Position numbers and translations under genes: made by a program | NCBI RefSeq assembly: GCF_014647475.1 | Contig: NZ_BMPG01000001.1 | Location: forward strand, 1,054,001-1,118,000 | Source: Halocalculus aciditolerans | GTDB taxonomy: Archaea; Halobacteriota; Halobacteria; Halobacteriales; Halobacteriaceae | Direction: 5' to 3' | Length of the DNA stretch: 64,000 nucleotides | Shown: positions 57,284-64,000 of the stretch, one piece after another | Numbering within the stretch: the first letter of the stretch is position 1 | Layout: each line of letters opens with the position of its first letter | The notes under the pieces: generated by a model | Database searches by the model: none | Seen by the model: only the letters and a program-made list of their open reading frames with translations | Told to the model about the DNA's origin: nothing

Positions 57284-58847
57284 CGGAGACAACGAAGGCG
57301 AGCACACGGAGACCATCGAACTCCGAGCGTCGACCGAGCGCGGTGTTCCGTCGCCGAAGGGTCGGGAGAAGTCGACGACGAGCCAGCAGGAAGAGGCGGC
57401 GAAGTGGGAGGAAGGGCCGCACGACACCATCAACCCGCCCTACCCGCTGGAGAAGCTCGCCCAACTCTCCGAGATCAACGAGACGCGGGACGTCGCCGTC
57501 CGAAAGAAGGCGAAGTACACCGCCGGCTACGGCTTCGACATCGTCCCAGCCGACAGCGCCGACGCCGACGACCCACCCGGCGAGGACGTCGTTCGCGAGT
57601 TCTGGGACGGAGGGAAATTTACGCTCGGGCCGGACGCGATGGCGACGACGTCAACGGCGCTCCTCGAACGAGCGATGCAGGACTACGAGGGCATCGGGTT
57701 CTTCGGCTTAGAGGTGCTCGTTCAGGGGGACGGCACGCCCATCGGTCTCGCGCACGTCCCCGCGCAGACGCTTCGCCGTCGGCAGGAGACGTCGGAAGGC
57801 TGGGTGCAGATCCGGAACGGAGAGACGCAGTACTTCGCGCCGTTCGGTGCGCGGTACTCCGACGAGGGCGAGGAGCAGTACTTCATCGACCCCGAGACCG
57901 GGGAACGCCAACCGGATGCGGATGGCGCGGCGAACGAACTGATTGTCCTGCACAACCCTGCGATCTCCTCGGTCTACTACGGCCTCCCCGACGACGCCTC
58001 AGCGATCCAGACCATCCAGGGCGACCAGGCGGCGAAGACGTTCAACGTCTCGTTCTTCGAGAACGACGGCGTCCCCCGAATCGCCGTGATGGTCGAGGGA
58101 GGAACCGTCTCCGACCGGACGCGTGAGGACATCCGGAATACGTTCATGGCCTCGAAGGGCGCAGAAGAATCGCATCGGACGGCGATTATCGACGTCGAAC
58201 CCACGGCGAACCCGATGGACGACCTCTCCGGAAATGGCTCCTCGCAGAACGTCTCCATCAAGGTCGAGCCACTCACCGTCGGCGTGGAAGAGGACGCGAG
58301 CTTCACGGAGTATCGCCGGCATAACGAGCACGAAATCCTCAAGGTCCATGAGGTCCCGCCGGCCGTCGCCGGCTACACGGACTCCGCGAACTTCGCGCAG
58401 GATTCGCAGGCCCAGCGGGAGCAGTTCGCGGAGGACGTCATCCAGCCGCGTCAGCGCGCCCTCGCGATGCGCCTCTACGAGACCATCCACAAGGTCGGCC
58501 TCGACGTCGACGGCTGGACGCTTGAGTTCAAGCTCCGCGGCGCGTCGAACCGGCAGAAGGAGGTGGAGATCGCGTCGACGGTCGCGCAGGGGAACTCTGC
58601 GAACGCGATCACGGTGAACGAACTGCGGACGGAGTACCTCGACCTCCCGCCCCTCACAGATGACGCCGGCGACCCGCTCCCGATGGGGCAGCTCCTCCTC
58701 ACCGAGGTCGGGAGCGTCCCGTCCGGCCCCCGCGGCGACATCCAGGCGGCCGTCGACGATGCCATCGAGGAAGCGAAGCGCGAGCAGCGCGCGGAAGACC
58801 TCGGCTACGACGTGGAAGCCCGCTCCGACGGTGGGGGTGAGGGGTAG
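57276..58847 (+). CDS. Portal protein
   Basis: The ATG at 57276 gives 523 residues. It resembles PBSX-type phage portals: DTINPPYPLEKLAQLSEINE, DYEGIGFFGLEVLVQGDGTP, NELIVLHNPAISSVYYGLPD and HEVPPAVAGYTDSANFAQDS, then a C-terminal helical region with KREQRAEDL. The portal ring is the DNA entry gate at the head vertex. Its size and place after TerL fit. Confidence 0.9.
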   Translation: MSDGDNEGEHTETIELRASTERGVPSPKGREKSTTSQQEEAAKWEEGPHDTINPPYPLEKLAQLSEINETRDVAVRKKAKYTAGYGFDIVPADSADADDPPGEDVVREFWDGGKFTLGPDAMATTSTALLERAMQDYEGIGFFGLEVLVQGDGTPIGLAHVPAQTLRRRQETSEGWVQIRNGETQYFAPFGARYSDEGEEQYFIDPETGERQPDADGAANELIVLHNPAISSVYYGLPDDASAIQTIQGDQAAKTFNVSFFENDGVPRIAVMVEGGTVSDRTREDIRNTFMASKGAEESHRTAIIDVEPTANPMDDLSGNGSSQNVSIKVEPLTVGVEEDASFTEYRRHNEHEILKVHEVPPAVAGYTDSANFAQDSQAQREQFAEDVIQPRQRALAMRLYETIHKVGLDVDGWTLEFKLRGASNRQKEVEIASTVAQGNSANAITVNELRTEYLDLPPLTDDAGDPLPMGQLLLTEVGSVPSGPRGDIQAAVDDAIEEAKREQRAEDLGYDVEARSDGGGEG

Positions 58848-59665
58848 TGTGCCAGGCCTGCCGGCGTGCGGGTAGCCAGGACGTCCTCCACAAGAGTCCC
58901 GGCGATGTCCACCGCCGAGCCAAGTACGCGCCGTCGGTCGAGCGCTTCATCGAGCAGTACTCCCGGGAGTACGCTCGCGAGCTGAAGCAGTCCGAGGTCG
59001 AGCTCCTCGAAGCGCTTCGGGATGGCCGGCTGCAACTCCTCAACGAGAACGCGCTCCACGGGCAGGTCCGGGAGATCTTCGTCGACGGCCGCGCCGAGTA
59101 CGACGCCGTCGTGAAGGGGATGCATATCGACGGCGCGGACGCCGGCCGGGAGGTCGCCATCCAGCGGCACGCCCTCGATATCTCGATGGACCTCACCCGC
59201 GACGAGGTCATTCGGGTACTGGAGTCGAACGCGCTCGCGATGAGTGAAGCGACCACCCAGCGCATCGTCGGTGACCTCTCGGAGGCGCTCGCCCGCGGGT
59301 ACCGCGAGGGGATGAGTATCCCCGATATCGCGGACGTCCTTGAGGACGAGGTCTTTGAGGATATGCGGGGGTGGGAGTCGGAGCGGATCGCTCGGACGAA
59401 CGTCGTCAGTGGGAGCAACAAGGGGGCGACCGAAGCCTACCGTGACTCGGGGGCGGTCGGGAAGGAGTGGGTGGCGACGTCCGGGCCGCGGACGCGGAAG
59501 ACGCATCGCGAAGCCGACGGTCAGGTCGTCCCCATCGACGGGACGTTCGTTGTCGGCGGCGCGCAGGCTGACCACCCCGGCGACGCGAGCCTGCCGCTTG
59601 ACGAGCTCATCAACTGTCGATGCACGGTCGCGCCCGTCCGCGACCCCGCGAGGCTTGGAGCATGA
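58847..59665 (+). CDS. Head morphogenesis protein (SPP1 gp7/Mu gpF-like)
   Basis: The GTG overlaps the portal stop (TAGTG) and gives 272 residues. It begins with a Cys-rich start (CQACRRAG). The helical body ends in the typical domain: RIARTNVVSGSNKGATEAYR, KEWVATSGPRTRKTHREADG and LPLDELINCRCTVAPVRDP. The domain is found in minor head proteins following portals. The order portal-gp7 is standard. Confidence 0.88.
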   Translation: MCQACRRAGSQDVLHKSPGDVHRRAKYAPSVERFIEQYSREYARELKQSEVELLEALRDGRLQLLNENALHGQVREIFVDGRAEYDAVVKGMHIDGADAGREVAIQRHALDISMDLTRDEVIRVLESNALAMSEATTQRIVGDLSEALARGYREGMSIPDIADVLEDEVFEDMRGWESERIARTNVVSGSNKGATEAYRDSGAVGKEWVATSGPRTRKTHREADGQVVPIDGTFVVGGAQADHPGDASLPLDELINCRCTVAPVRDPARLGA

Positions 59666-59814
59666 CCGGCGAGAACGTCTACCTGAGTGAGCGCGCGCTC
59701 GAAGTGCTCGACGACGTCCAGTCAGATTTCGAGGATCGCTACGGCTTCGAGCCGTCACTCTCGCAAGCGATCATCTCGCTCGCCGATGGTCACGAGACTT
59801 TCGGCGACGAGTAG
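59662..59814 (+). CDS. Small provirus protein, RHH-like
   Basis: The ATG overlaps the previous stop (ATGA) and gives 50 residues (VYLSERALEVLDDVQSDFED...), with a strand-helix-helix pattern like short ribbon-helix-helix proteins. It may be a small regulator. A gap with promoter-like sequence follows. Confidence 0.6.
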   Translation: MTGENVYLSERALEVLDDVQSDFEDRYGFEPSLSQAIISLADGHETFGDE

Positions 59815-59856
59815 TCACAAGGTTTCTTCAGAGAACACGATATAACGCGATAAAGG

Positions 59857-59864
59857 CCTTTACA
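59857..59864 (+). promoter_or_regulatory. TATA-like box for the capsid gene group
   Basis: The sequence cctttaca lies 26-33 bases before the ATG at 59890. It is the second likely promoter of the late module, next to an AT-rich stretch (gatataacgcgataaagg). Confidence 0.5.
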
Positions 59865-59889
59865 GCGTCCAGTGCGTGGATTTAGACGC

Positions 59890-61284
59890 ATGAGCACCGA
59901 GTCCCGACAGTCGCTATCGAAGACTGTCGAGATGAAGGCCGTCGACGACGAGCGGCAGATCGCTGTCGGCGGGGTGCTCGTCCCGAACAAGGTCGACCTC
60001 CAAGGCGACTTCGTCCGACCTGAGACCATTCAGGCGCTCGCGGATGACTTCATGCGCCGACTCCAAACCGGCGGCGACGCCGAGGGCGGCGTGATGCACG
60101 CCGCGTTCCCCGGCAGCGACGATGTCACCCTCGCCGAAAACGACGTCCTCGACGAAGCTCGGACCGTCGGCGGGAAAACGTTCCCTGCTGGCACCTGGCT
60201 GCAGTCGTGGAAGTTCCACGACGACCGCCTCTGGCGACTCGTCAAGTCCGGCACGCTCGCTGGCTACAGTATCGGCGCGCGCGAAGTGCTCGCGAAGGAG
60301 TACTCGCCCGACAGCGTCCCGGCTGGCGTCGTCGTCCCCGATTACCACTCGGACGGCGAGCCCGTCGAGGAAATTGTCGGCGGGAAGATCGTCGAGGTGT
60401 CCTCGGTGGACATCCCGGCGGTTCCCGACGCCCAGATGGTCTCCCTCAAGAGCGCGGATGACCTCGCGAAAGCGCAGGACGCGCTCACCGAGGGGATGGA
60501 GGCGTGCGTCACGGTCCTCCAAGATCGCGGCCACGGCGAGACGGAAGCGACCGAACTCTGCACCTACCTACAGGACAACACCAAGATGACCGACGACCCC
60601 GACGGCGACGACGCCGGCGGGGAGACACCCGAGAAAGACGTGGACGAAGACGCCGGCTCGGATGGCGGGCCGGAGAAGTCGGCCGACGAGGCCGGACTCT
60701 TCGCCCGCGTCGGCCGCGCCGTCTTCGGCGGCGAGAAATCCGCCGAGGAAGCCGTCGAAGCTGCAGAGGCCGAGGCGGAGAAGGCCGGTCGCGTCCTCTC
60801 GAAGGCGAACCGCGAACGCGCGATGACGATCCACGATGAAGCGCTCGCGATGGTCAAGTCATCGAGTCAGGTCGACACGAGTGACTACCAGGCGTTCGCC
60901 GACGACCCGAGTGTCTCCTACGACGGCAGCGGGACGAGCAGCAAGCAAACTAACTCTACAGAACCCGACATGAGTGACAAGAACGAGGACGAACCCCCTG
61001 AGTGGGCGAAGAGCCTCATCGACGACGTCGAAGAGCTGAAGAACGATATCGCAGAAGAGAAGACCGAGACCGAACCCGAAGAGGGCGAGGAGAAGTCCAC
61101 CGACGGGGAGGAGGAGGAGATGCCCGAATGGGCGAAGAGCCTCCAAGAAGACATCAACGAGACGAAGAGCGACCTCGACGACCTCGCCGAAGCTCGCGGG
61201 AAGAGCCAGCAGATCGGCGGCGAAGGCGACGAAACCGAAGCGGATGGCTGGGAGAAGACGTTCGGCATCCCGGGTGACGCCTGA
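59890..61284 (+). CDS. Prohead protease with scaffold-like C-terminal region
   Basis: The ATG at 59890 gives 464 residues. Residues 1-210 match XkdF-type phage proteases: VPNKVDLQGDFVRPETIQAL, VMHAAF with His70 and SGTLAGYSIGAREV with Ser127. The rest is an acidic coiled scaffold-like part with two PEWAKSL copies (about 369 and 418). A Met at residue 361 (60970) starts MSDKNEDEPPEWAKSL and may be an internal start for a separate scaffold. The next gene overlaps by one base. Confidence 0.82.
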   Translation: MSTESRQSLSKTVEMKAVDDERQIAVGGVLVPNKVDLQGDFVRPETIQALADDFMRRLQTGGDAEGGVMHAAFPGSDDVTLAENDVLDEARTVGGKTFPAGTWLQSWKFHDDRLWRLVKSGTLAGYSIGAREVLAKEYSPDSVPAGVVVPDYHSDGEPVEEIVGGKIVEVSSVDIPAVPDAQMVSLKSADDLAKAQDALTEGMEACVTVLQDRGHGETEATELCTYLQDNTKMTDDPDGDDAGGETPEKDVDEDAGSDGGPEKSADEAGLFARVGRAVFGGEKSAEEAVEAAEAEAEKAGRVLSKANRERAMTIHDEALAMVKSSSQVDTSDYQAFADDPSVSYDGSGTSSKQTNSTEPDMSDKNEDEPPEWAKSLIDDVEELKNDIAEEKTETEPEEGEEKSTDGEEEEMPEWAKSLQEDINETKSDLDDLAEARGKSQQIGGEGDETEADGWEKTFGIPGDA

Positions 61285-62210
61285 TGTCGAGCGCGAACCG
61301 CGACGCCCTCGACAAGGTCACCACGGGTGACTTCGCCGGCGGCGGCCTGCTGAGCGACAAGCAGTTCGAGCAGTTCTACCAAAAGGTCCAGGACCAGACG
61401 GTTCTGATGCCTCGTATCCGAATCCAGCCCGTCGACGCTCCCAAGGGCCAGATCGACAAGATCGGCGTCGGCGAACGCCTCCTCCGCGAGGCAACCGAGG
61501 GGGAGTCCTCGGGCGACAGTGGCCTGAACTCGCCGAACACCGGGAAGATCGACTACTCGGTGACGAAGGTGGAACTCCCGTGGGAGCTCTCGAACGAGAC
61601 CCTCGAAGACACCATCGAGCACGAGAACACGGCGAACATCCTCCTCAACAAGTTCACTCGCCAGTTCGGTGTGGACATCGAGGACCTCGGCGCGAACGGC
61701 GATGAATCCAGCGGCGATTCCTTCATCGGCATCGAAGACGGCTGGATCAAGCTCGCGACCGACCAGGGGAGCCCGACCTACGATCACCAGAACGCCGCCA
61801 TCGACAAGTCGGTGTTCTCGAACGTCCGTCACCTCCTCGATCAGAAGTACAAGCGGACTCAGAACCTCGTGTTCGTCGGGTCCGGCTCGCAGAAGGAGGA
61901 GTTCGAGGAGTACGTCACCGACCGGTCGACGGCGGCTGGGGACGCGATGCTGATGAACGGCGACGACCCGACGCCGTTCGGCTACGACTGGATCACTCCT
62001 CCGTCGTGGCCTGACGACACCATCATGTTCGTCGACCCGCAGAACCTCCTCTTCATCCCCCAGCGCCGGCAGAAGGTCAACATGACGACGGAGGGAGAGG
62101 CCATCGTCCGCCGCGACCTCTACGCGATCTACAACATGATCGCCCGCGCCGACTTCCAGATCGAGGAAGCCGAGGGTGTCGCACTCGCCACGAACATCGC
62201 GGCTCCGTGA
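61284..62210 (+). CDS. Major capsid protein (HK97-type fold candidate)
   Basis: The ATG at 61284 overlaps the protease stop (TGATG) and gives 308 residues. It has a linker N-terminus (GGLLSDKQFEQFYQKVQDQT), a conserved-looking YSVTKVELPWELSNETLEDT, a P-domain helix and the end RRDLYAIYNMIARADFQIEE. The position after protease/scaffold and the length match major capsid proteins of head-tail viruses. HK97 fold is inferred. Confidence 0.82.
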   Translation: MSSANRDALDKVTTGDFAGGGLLSDKQFEQFYQKVQDQTVLMPRIRIQPVDAPKGQIDKIGVGERLLREATEGESSGDSGLNSPNTGKIDYSVTKVELPWELSNETLEDTIEHENTANILLNKFTRQFGVDIEDLGANGDESSGDSFIGIEDGWIKLATDQGSPTYDHQNAAIDKSVFSNVRHLLDQKYKRTQNLVFVGSGSQKEEFEEYVTDRSTAAGDAMLMNGDDPTPFGYDWITPPSWPDDTIMFVDPQNLLFIPQRRQKVNMTTEGEAIVRRDLYAIYNMIARADFQIEEAEGVALATNIAAP

Positions 62211-62220
62211 GGTACCACTG

Positions 62221-62550
62221 ATGGGAATCACTTACACGAAGCAGGACGATGACTGGGACGGCGCGCATTCTCGACTCGTGCGCGTTCTCGCAGCGTTCGA
62301 CGCGAGCTACACGAACGGCGGCGAGGCCCTGGCCGCGAGCGACGCGGACATGGCGAGCATCGAGCGCGTCGTCGTCGAGGAGACCGTCACCGAATCCGGC
62401 TACGTCGTCGGCTACGACGAGAGCGCCGGCGTGCTCAAGGCCTACGCAAGTTCCGGGACTGCCGGGAACCCACTGCAGGAGGTCGCGGACGCCGCCGACC
62501 TCTCCGGCGAAACCGTCACGCTCACCGTCTACGGGAGGGGGTCCGCATGA
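62221..62550 (+). CDS. Small structural protein after capsid
   Basis: The ATG has an SD-like gaggt upstream and gives 109 residues. The N-terminal helix is followed by beta-rich ESGYVVGYDESAGVLKAYAS and SGETVTLTVYGRGSA. The position after the capsid gene suggests a decoration or minor head protein. I recognise no family. The next ATG overlaps its stop. Confidence 0.65.
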   Translation: MGITYTKQDDDWDGAHSRLVRVLAAFDASYTNGGEALAASDADMASIERVVVEETVTESGYVVGYDESAGVLKAYASSGTAGNPLQEVADAADLSGETVTLTVYGRGSA

Positions 62551-63014
62551 CCTACGCGGTGGTGACGCTCAAGGACCGCGAAGATGGTGGCCCGATGCGC
62601 TACCGAACTGCTGACGGCGTCGACGTCTCCGAGACCGACCCAGATGCGTTCGTCGACCACGACGGCCTCGACGACTGGCTCGAAGGCAAGCCCCTCCTCG
62701 TGAAGGCCCGCGGCCTCGACGACATCCGCGACATCTGCGGCCCGGGCATCATCCCGGCGGAGCATGGTGGCGAGCCGGCGGAGGAGCCCACCGACGAGCC
62801 GACGGACGCGACACCCGCGGAGGCGCTCCCGGACGATCTCGTTGACGTCCTCGACGACGGTACTATCGGGGATCTGGAGGACGCGCTCGCGACGGGCGAG
62901 TACGACGGCGTCCTCGATCTCGCCCAGGACTACGAGGTCGCGCATCAGGATCGCGAGGGCGCGGTGGACGCCATCCACGGGCGCGCCCGAGACCTTGCAG
63001 AGGAGGCTAACTGA
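62547..63014 (+). CDS. Provirus protein, unknown (head region)
   Basis: The ATG overlaps the previous stop (ATGA) and gives 155 residues: a beta-like N-terminus (YAVVTLKDREDGGPMRYRTA), an acidic Pro/Thr-rich linker (EPAEEPTDEPTDATPAEALP) and a helical C-terminal domain (IGDLEDALATGEYDGVLDLA). The two-domain form with a flexible linker is common in head-completion or binding proteins. The function is unknown. Confidence 0.65.
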   Translation: MTYAVVTLKDREDGGPMRYRTADGVDVSETDPDAFVDHDGLDDWLEGKPLLVKARGLDDIRDICGPGIIPAEHGGEPAEEPTDEPTDATPAEALPDDLVDVLDDGTIGDLEDALATGEYDGVLDLAQDYEVAHQDREGAVDAIHGRARDLAEEAN

Positions 63015-63016
63015 CG

Positions 63017-63640
63017 ATGCCCGCCCCGTACGTGTCCGTCGAGGAGCTCGAAGCCGAGTTGTCGTGGACGGCCGAGGACCTCGGCGTCCCGACCACGGAC
63101 ACCGACGGGGACGGCACCCCCCAGTGGACTAACCTCCTCGAACGCCTCCTCCGCGAGGAGTGCGAACGCGTCGACGACTGGCTCGGCACGACCTTCGAGA
63201 TCACGACCACGACCGCGACGCTCGACGGAACCGATGGGGATGAACTCCCGCTTCCGAAGCGTCCCGTGCAGTCGGTCGCGTCCGTCACCATCCACACGGA
63301 GGACGGCGACACGACCGTTCCGGTCGAGGACGTCGTCGTGGAGGAGGCGTTCATCGCACTCCTCCCGTCGGCCGACGTCGACGCGTTCCCCGACGGCCGC
63401 CGCTCGGTATCCGTTGAGTGGACATACGGCTACGAGACCGTCCCCGGCCCGGTCCGCGAGGGCGTCATCCGGCTCGTCCGGAAGCGCCTCGCGATGATCG
63501 AGGAGGACGGCCTCAAGCAGGAGTCCGTCGGCGACGGGTCGTGGACGTACCAAGTCCCCGCTGACGTCCGCCAGGAGGTCCGGGCGAGTGTCGCTCGCTA
63601 CGCGCCGCCACGGTACTCGCCGGCGGCGGAGGTCATCTAA
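63017..63640 (+). CDS. Head-tail connector (gp6-like adaptor)
   Basis: The 207-residue protein has the connector pattern: VSVEELEAELSWTAEDLGV, LLREECERVDDWLGTTFEIT and a strand region LDGTDGDELPLPKRPVQSVA, then PGPVREGVIRLVRKRLAMIE. It follows the capsid region and precedes a stopper-like gene. Such proteins attach under the portal. Confidence 0.75.
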   Translation: MPAPYVSVEELEAELSWTAEDLGVPTTDTDGDGTPQWTNLLERLLREECERVDDWLGTTFEITTTTATLDGTDGDELPLPKRPVQSVASVTIHTEDGDTTVPVEDVVVEEAFIALLPSADVDAFPDGRRSVSVEWTYGYETVPGPVREGVIRLVRKRLAMIEEDGLKQESVGDGSWTYQVPADVRQEVRASVARYAPPRYSPAAEVI

Positions 63641-63641
63641 G

Positions 63642-63992
63642 ATGGCACGGAACCGTATCCGCGCGAAGGCGACGCACAACGCGACCGTCACCGAACGCCA
63701 GGAGACCGGCACGAACCCGGCCGGCGAGCCACTCTACGACGACGTCGAGGTCGTCGCCGGGATGCCCGTCCGCTACCAAGCCGCCGGGAAGGGCTGGGTG
63801 CGCGAGGTCGCGGGCGAGCGCGTCCGCGAAGCGCCCTCGATGCAGGTCCCAGCCACCTACCAGGACGACCTCAACGAGGGGCAGACGATCACGCTCTCCG
63901 ACGGCCGCGAGTTCACGGTCGTCAAGATCAACCCACGGTACGGGCGCGCCGGCGTCGACCACCTCGAACTGGAGGTGGAGCGCAGTGGCTAA
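63642..63992 (+). CDS. Head-tail stopper/closure-like protein
   Basis: The ATG at 63642 gives 116 residues: basic N-terminus, ATVTERQETGTNPAGEPLYD, and a beta core (MQVPATYQDDLNEGQTITLS, GREFTVVKINPRYGRAGVDH). The size and place fit the head-closure proteins that follow connectors. The next GTG overlaps its stop by 8 bases. Confidence 0.65.
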   Translation: MARNRIRAKATHNATVTERQETGTNPAGEPLYDDVEVVAGMPVRYQAAGKGWVREVAGERVREAPSMQVPATYQDDLNEGQTITLSDGREFTVVKINPRYGRAGVDHLELEVERSG

Positions 63993-64000
63993 CGGCCCGA
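63985..64000 (+). CDS. Start of next provirus gene (cut by window)
   Basis: A GTG (GTGGCTAA) overlaps the previous stop by 8 bases, the same coupling form as elsewhere in this provirus. Only MANGP can be read. Order suggests a tail-region protein. Confidence 0.45.

Noticed and set aside
48415-64000. Integrase gene in the provirus
   Set aside because: No protein with tyrosine- or serine-recombinase motifs was found in this part; it may lie beyond the window.

Overview
The window is a piece of a high-GC haloarchaeal chromosome (class Halobacteria). Three things show this: acidic proteins rich in Asp, Glu and Ala; archaeal information-processing genes (RNase P Rpp14/Rpp30, fibrillarin/Nop5, L7Ae/S28e/L24e, L21e, Rpo4, EF-1 beta, TmcA, DacZ, archaeal GluRS, aRNase J); and TATA-like boxes placed about 25-30 bases before start codons, as expected for leaderless mRNAs. 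I do not assign a genus. Almost all genes are recognisable and densely packed.

Positions 1-48,400 are host chromosome. Regions in order: SBDS, proteasome alpha and RNase P genes (0.1-3.2 kb); a KaiC-like ATPase with a histidine kinase (3.3-5.9 kb); an aldo/keto reductase, a possible nuclease-like protein, a membrane histidine kinase and a Rad3/XPD-type helicase (6-12.4 kb); small regulators, an acyltransferase and the c-di-AMP synthase DacZ with an MscS channel (12.4-15.1 kb); tRNA-Leu(UAG), a mini-TFB and CoaD (15.3-17.1 kb); GshA, fibrillarin and Nop5 (17.1-20.3 kb); a zinc-finger protein with EF-1 beta (21.1-21.5 kb); Cdd, a lipoprotein, an MBL hydrolase and MetB (21.8-25.2 kb); L21e, Rpo4, DUF655, KsgA, MscS and HemK2 (25.4-29.4 kb); a split MetE pair (29.4-31.5 kb); a penicillin-acylase-type hydrolase (32.7-35.1 kb); L7Ae, S28e, L24e and Ndk opposite TmcA (35.2-39 kb); GluRS, Pit, a second aldo/keto reductase and a second lipoprotein (40-45.6 kb); and IdsA with RNase J (45.7-48.2 kb).

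Positions 48,415-64,000 are the left part of a head-tail (HK97-type) provirus. All its genes lie on the + strand and most overlap by 1-8 bases. An early module holds a short membrane protein, small Cys-rich proteins, a coiled-coil protein, an MCM helicase, a protein resembling tRNA-guanine transglycosylase/DpdA, an Hjc-type resolvase and a winged-helix protein. After a 300-base promoter-bearing gap comes the morphogenesis module: putative small terminase, a two-helix membrane protein, large terminase, portal, SPP1-gp7/Mu-gpF-like head protein, prohead protease fused to a scaffold-like tail, major capsid protein, head-tail connector proteins, and the first bases of another gene. No integrase or tail genes lie in the window, so the element continues to the right.

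The most unusual observations are two. First, a ~180-190 base element with four hairpins occurs directly after the stop codons of two unrelated genes (EF-1 beta and IdsA); the flanks are conserved while the stems differ by compensating changes. Second, the provirus carries a TGT/DpdA-like gene that may insert a 7-deazaguanine base into DNA. Several other intergenic repeat families also sit at gene 3' ends.
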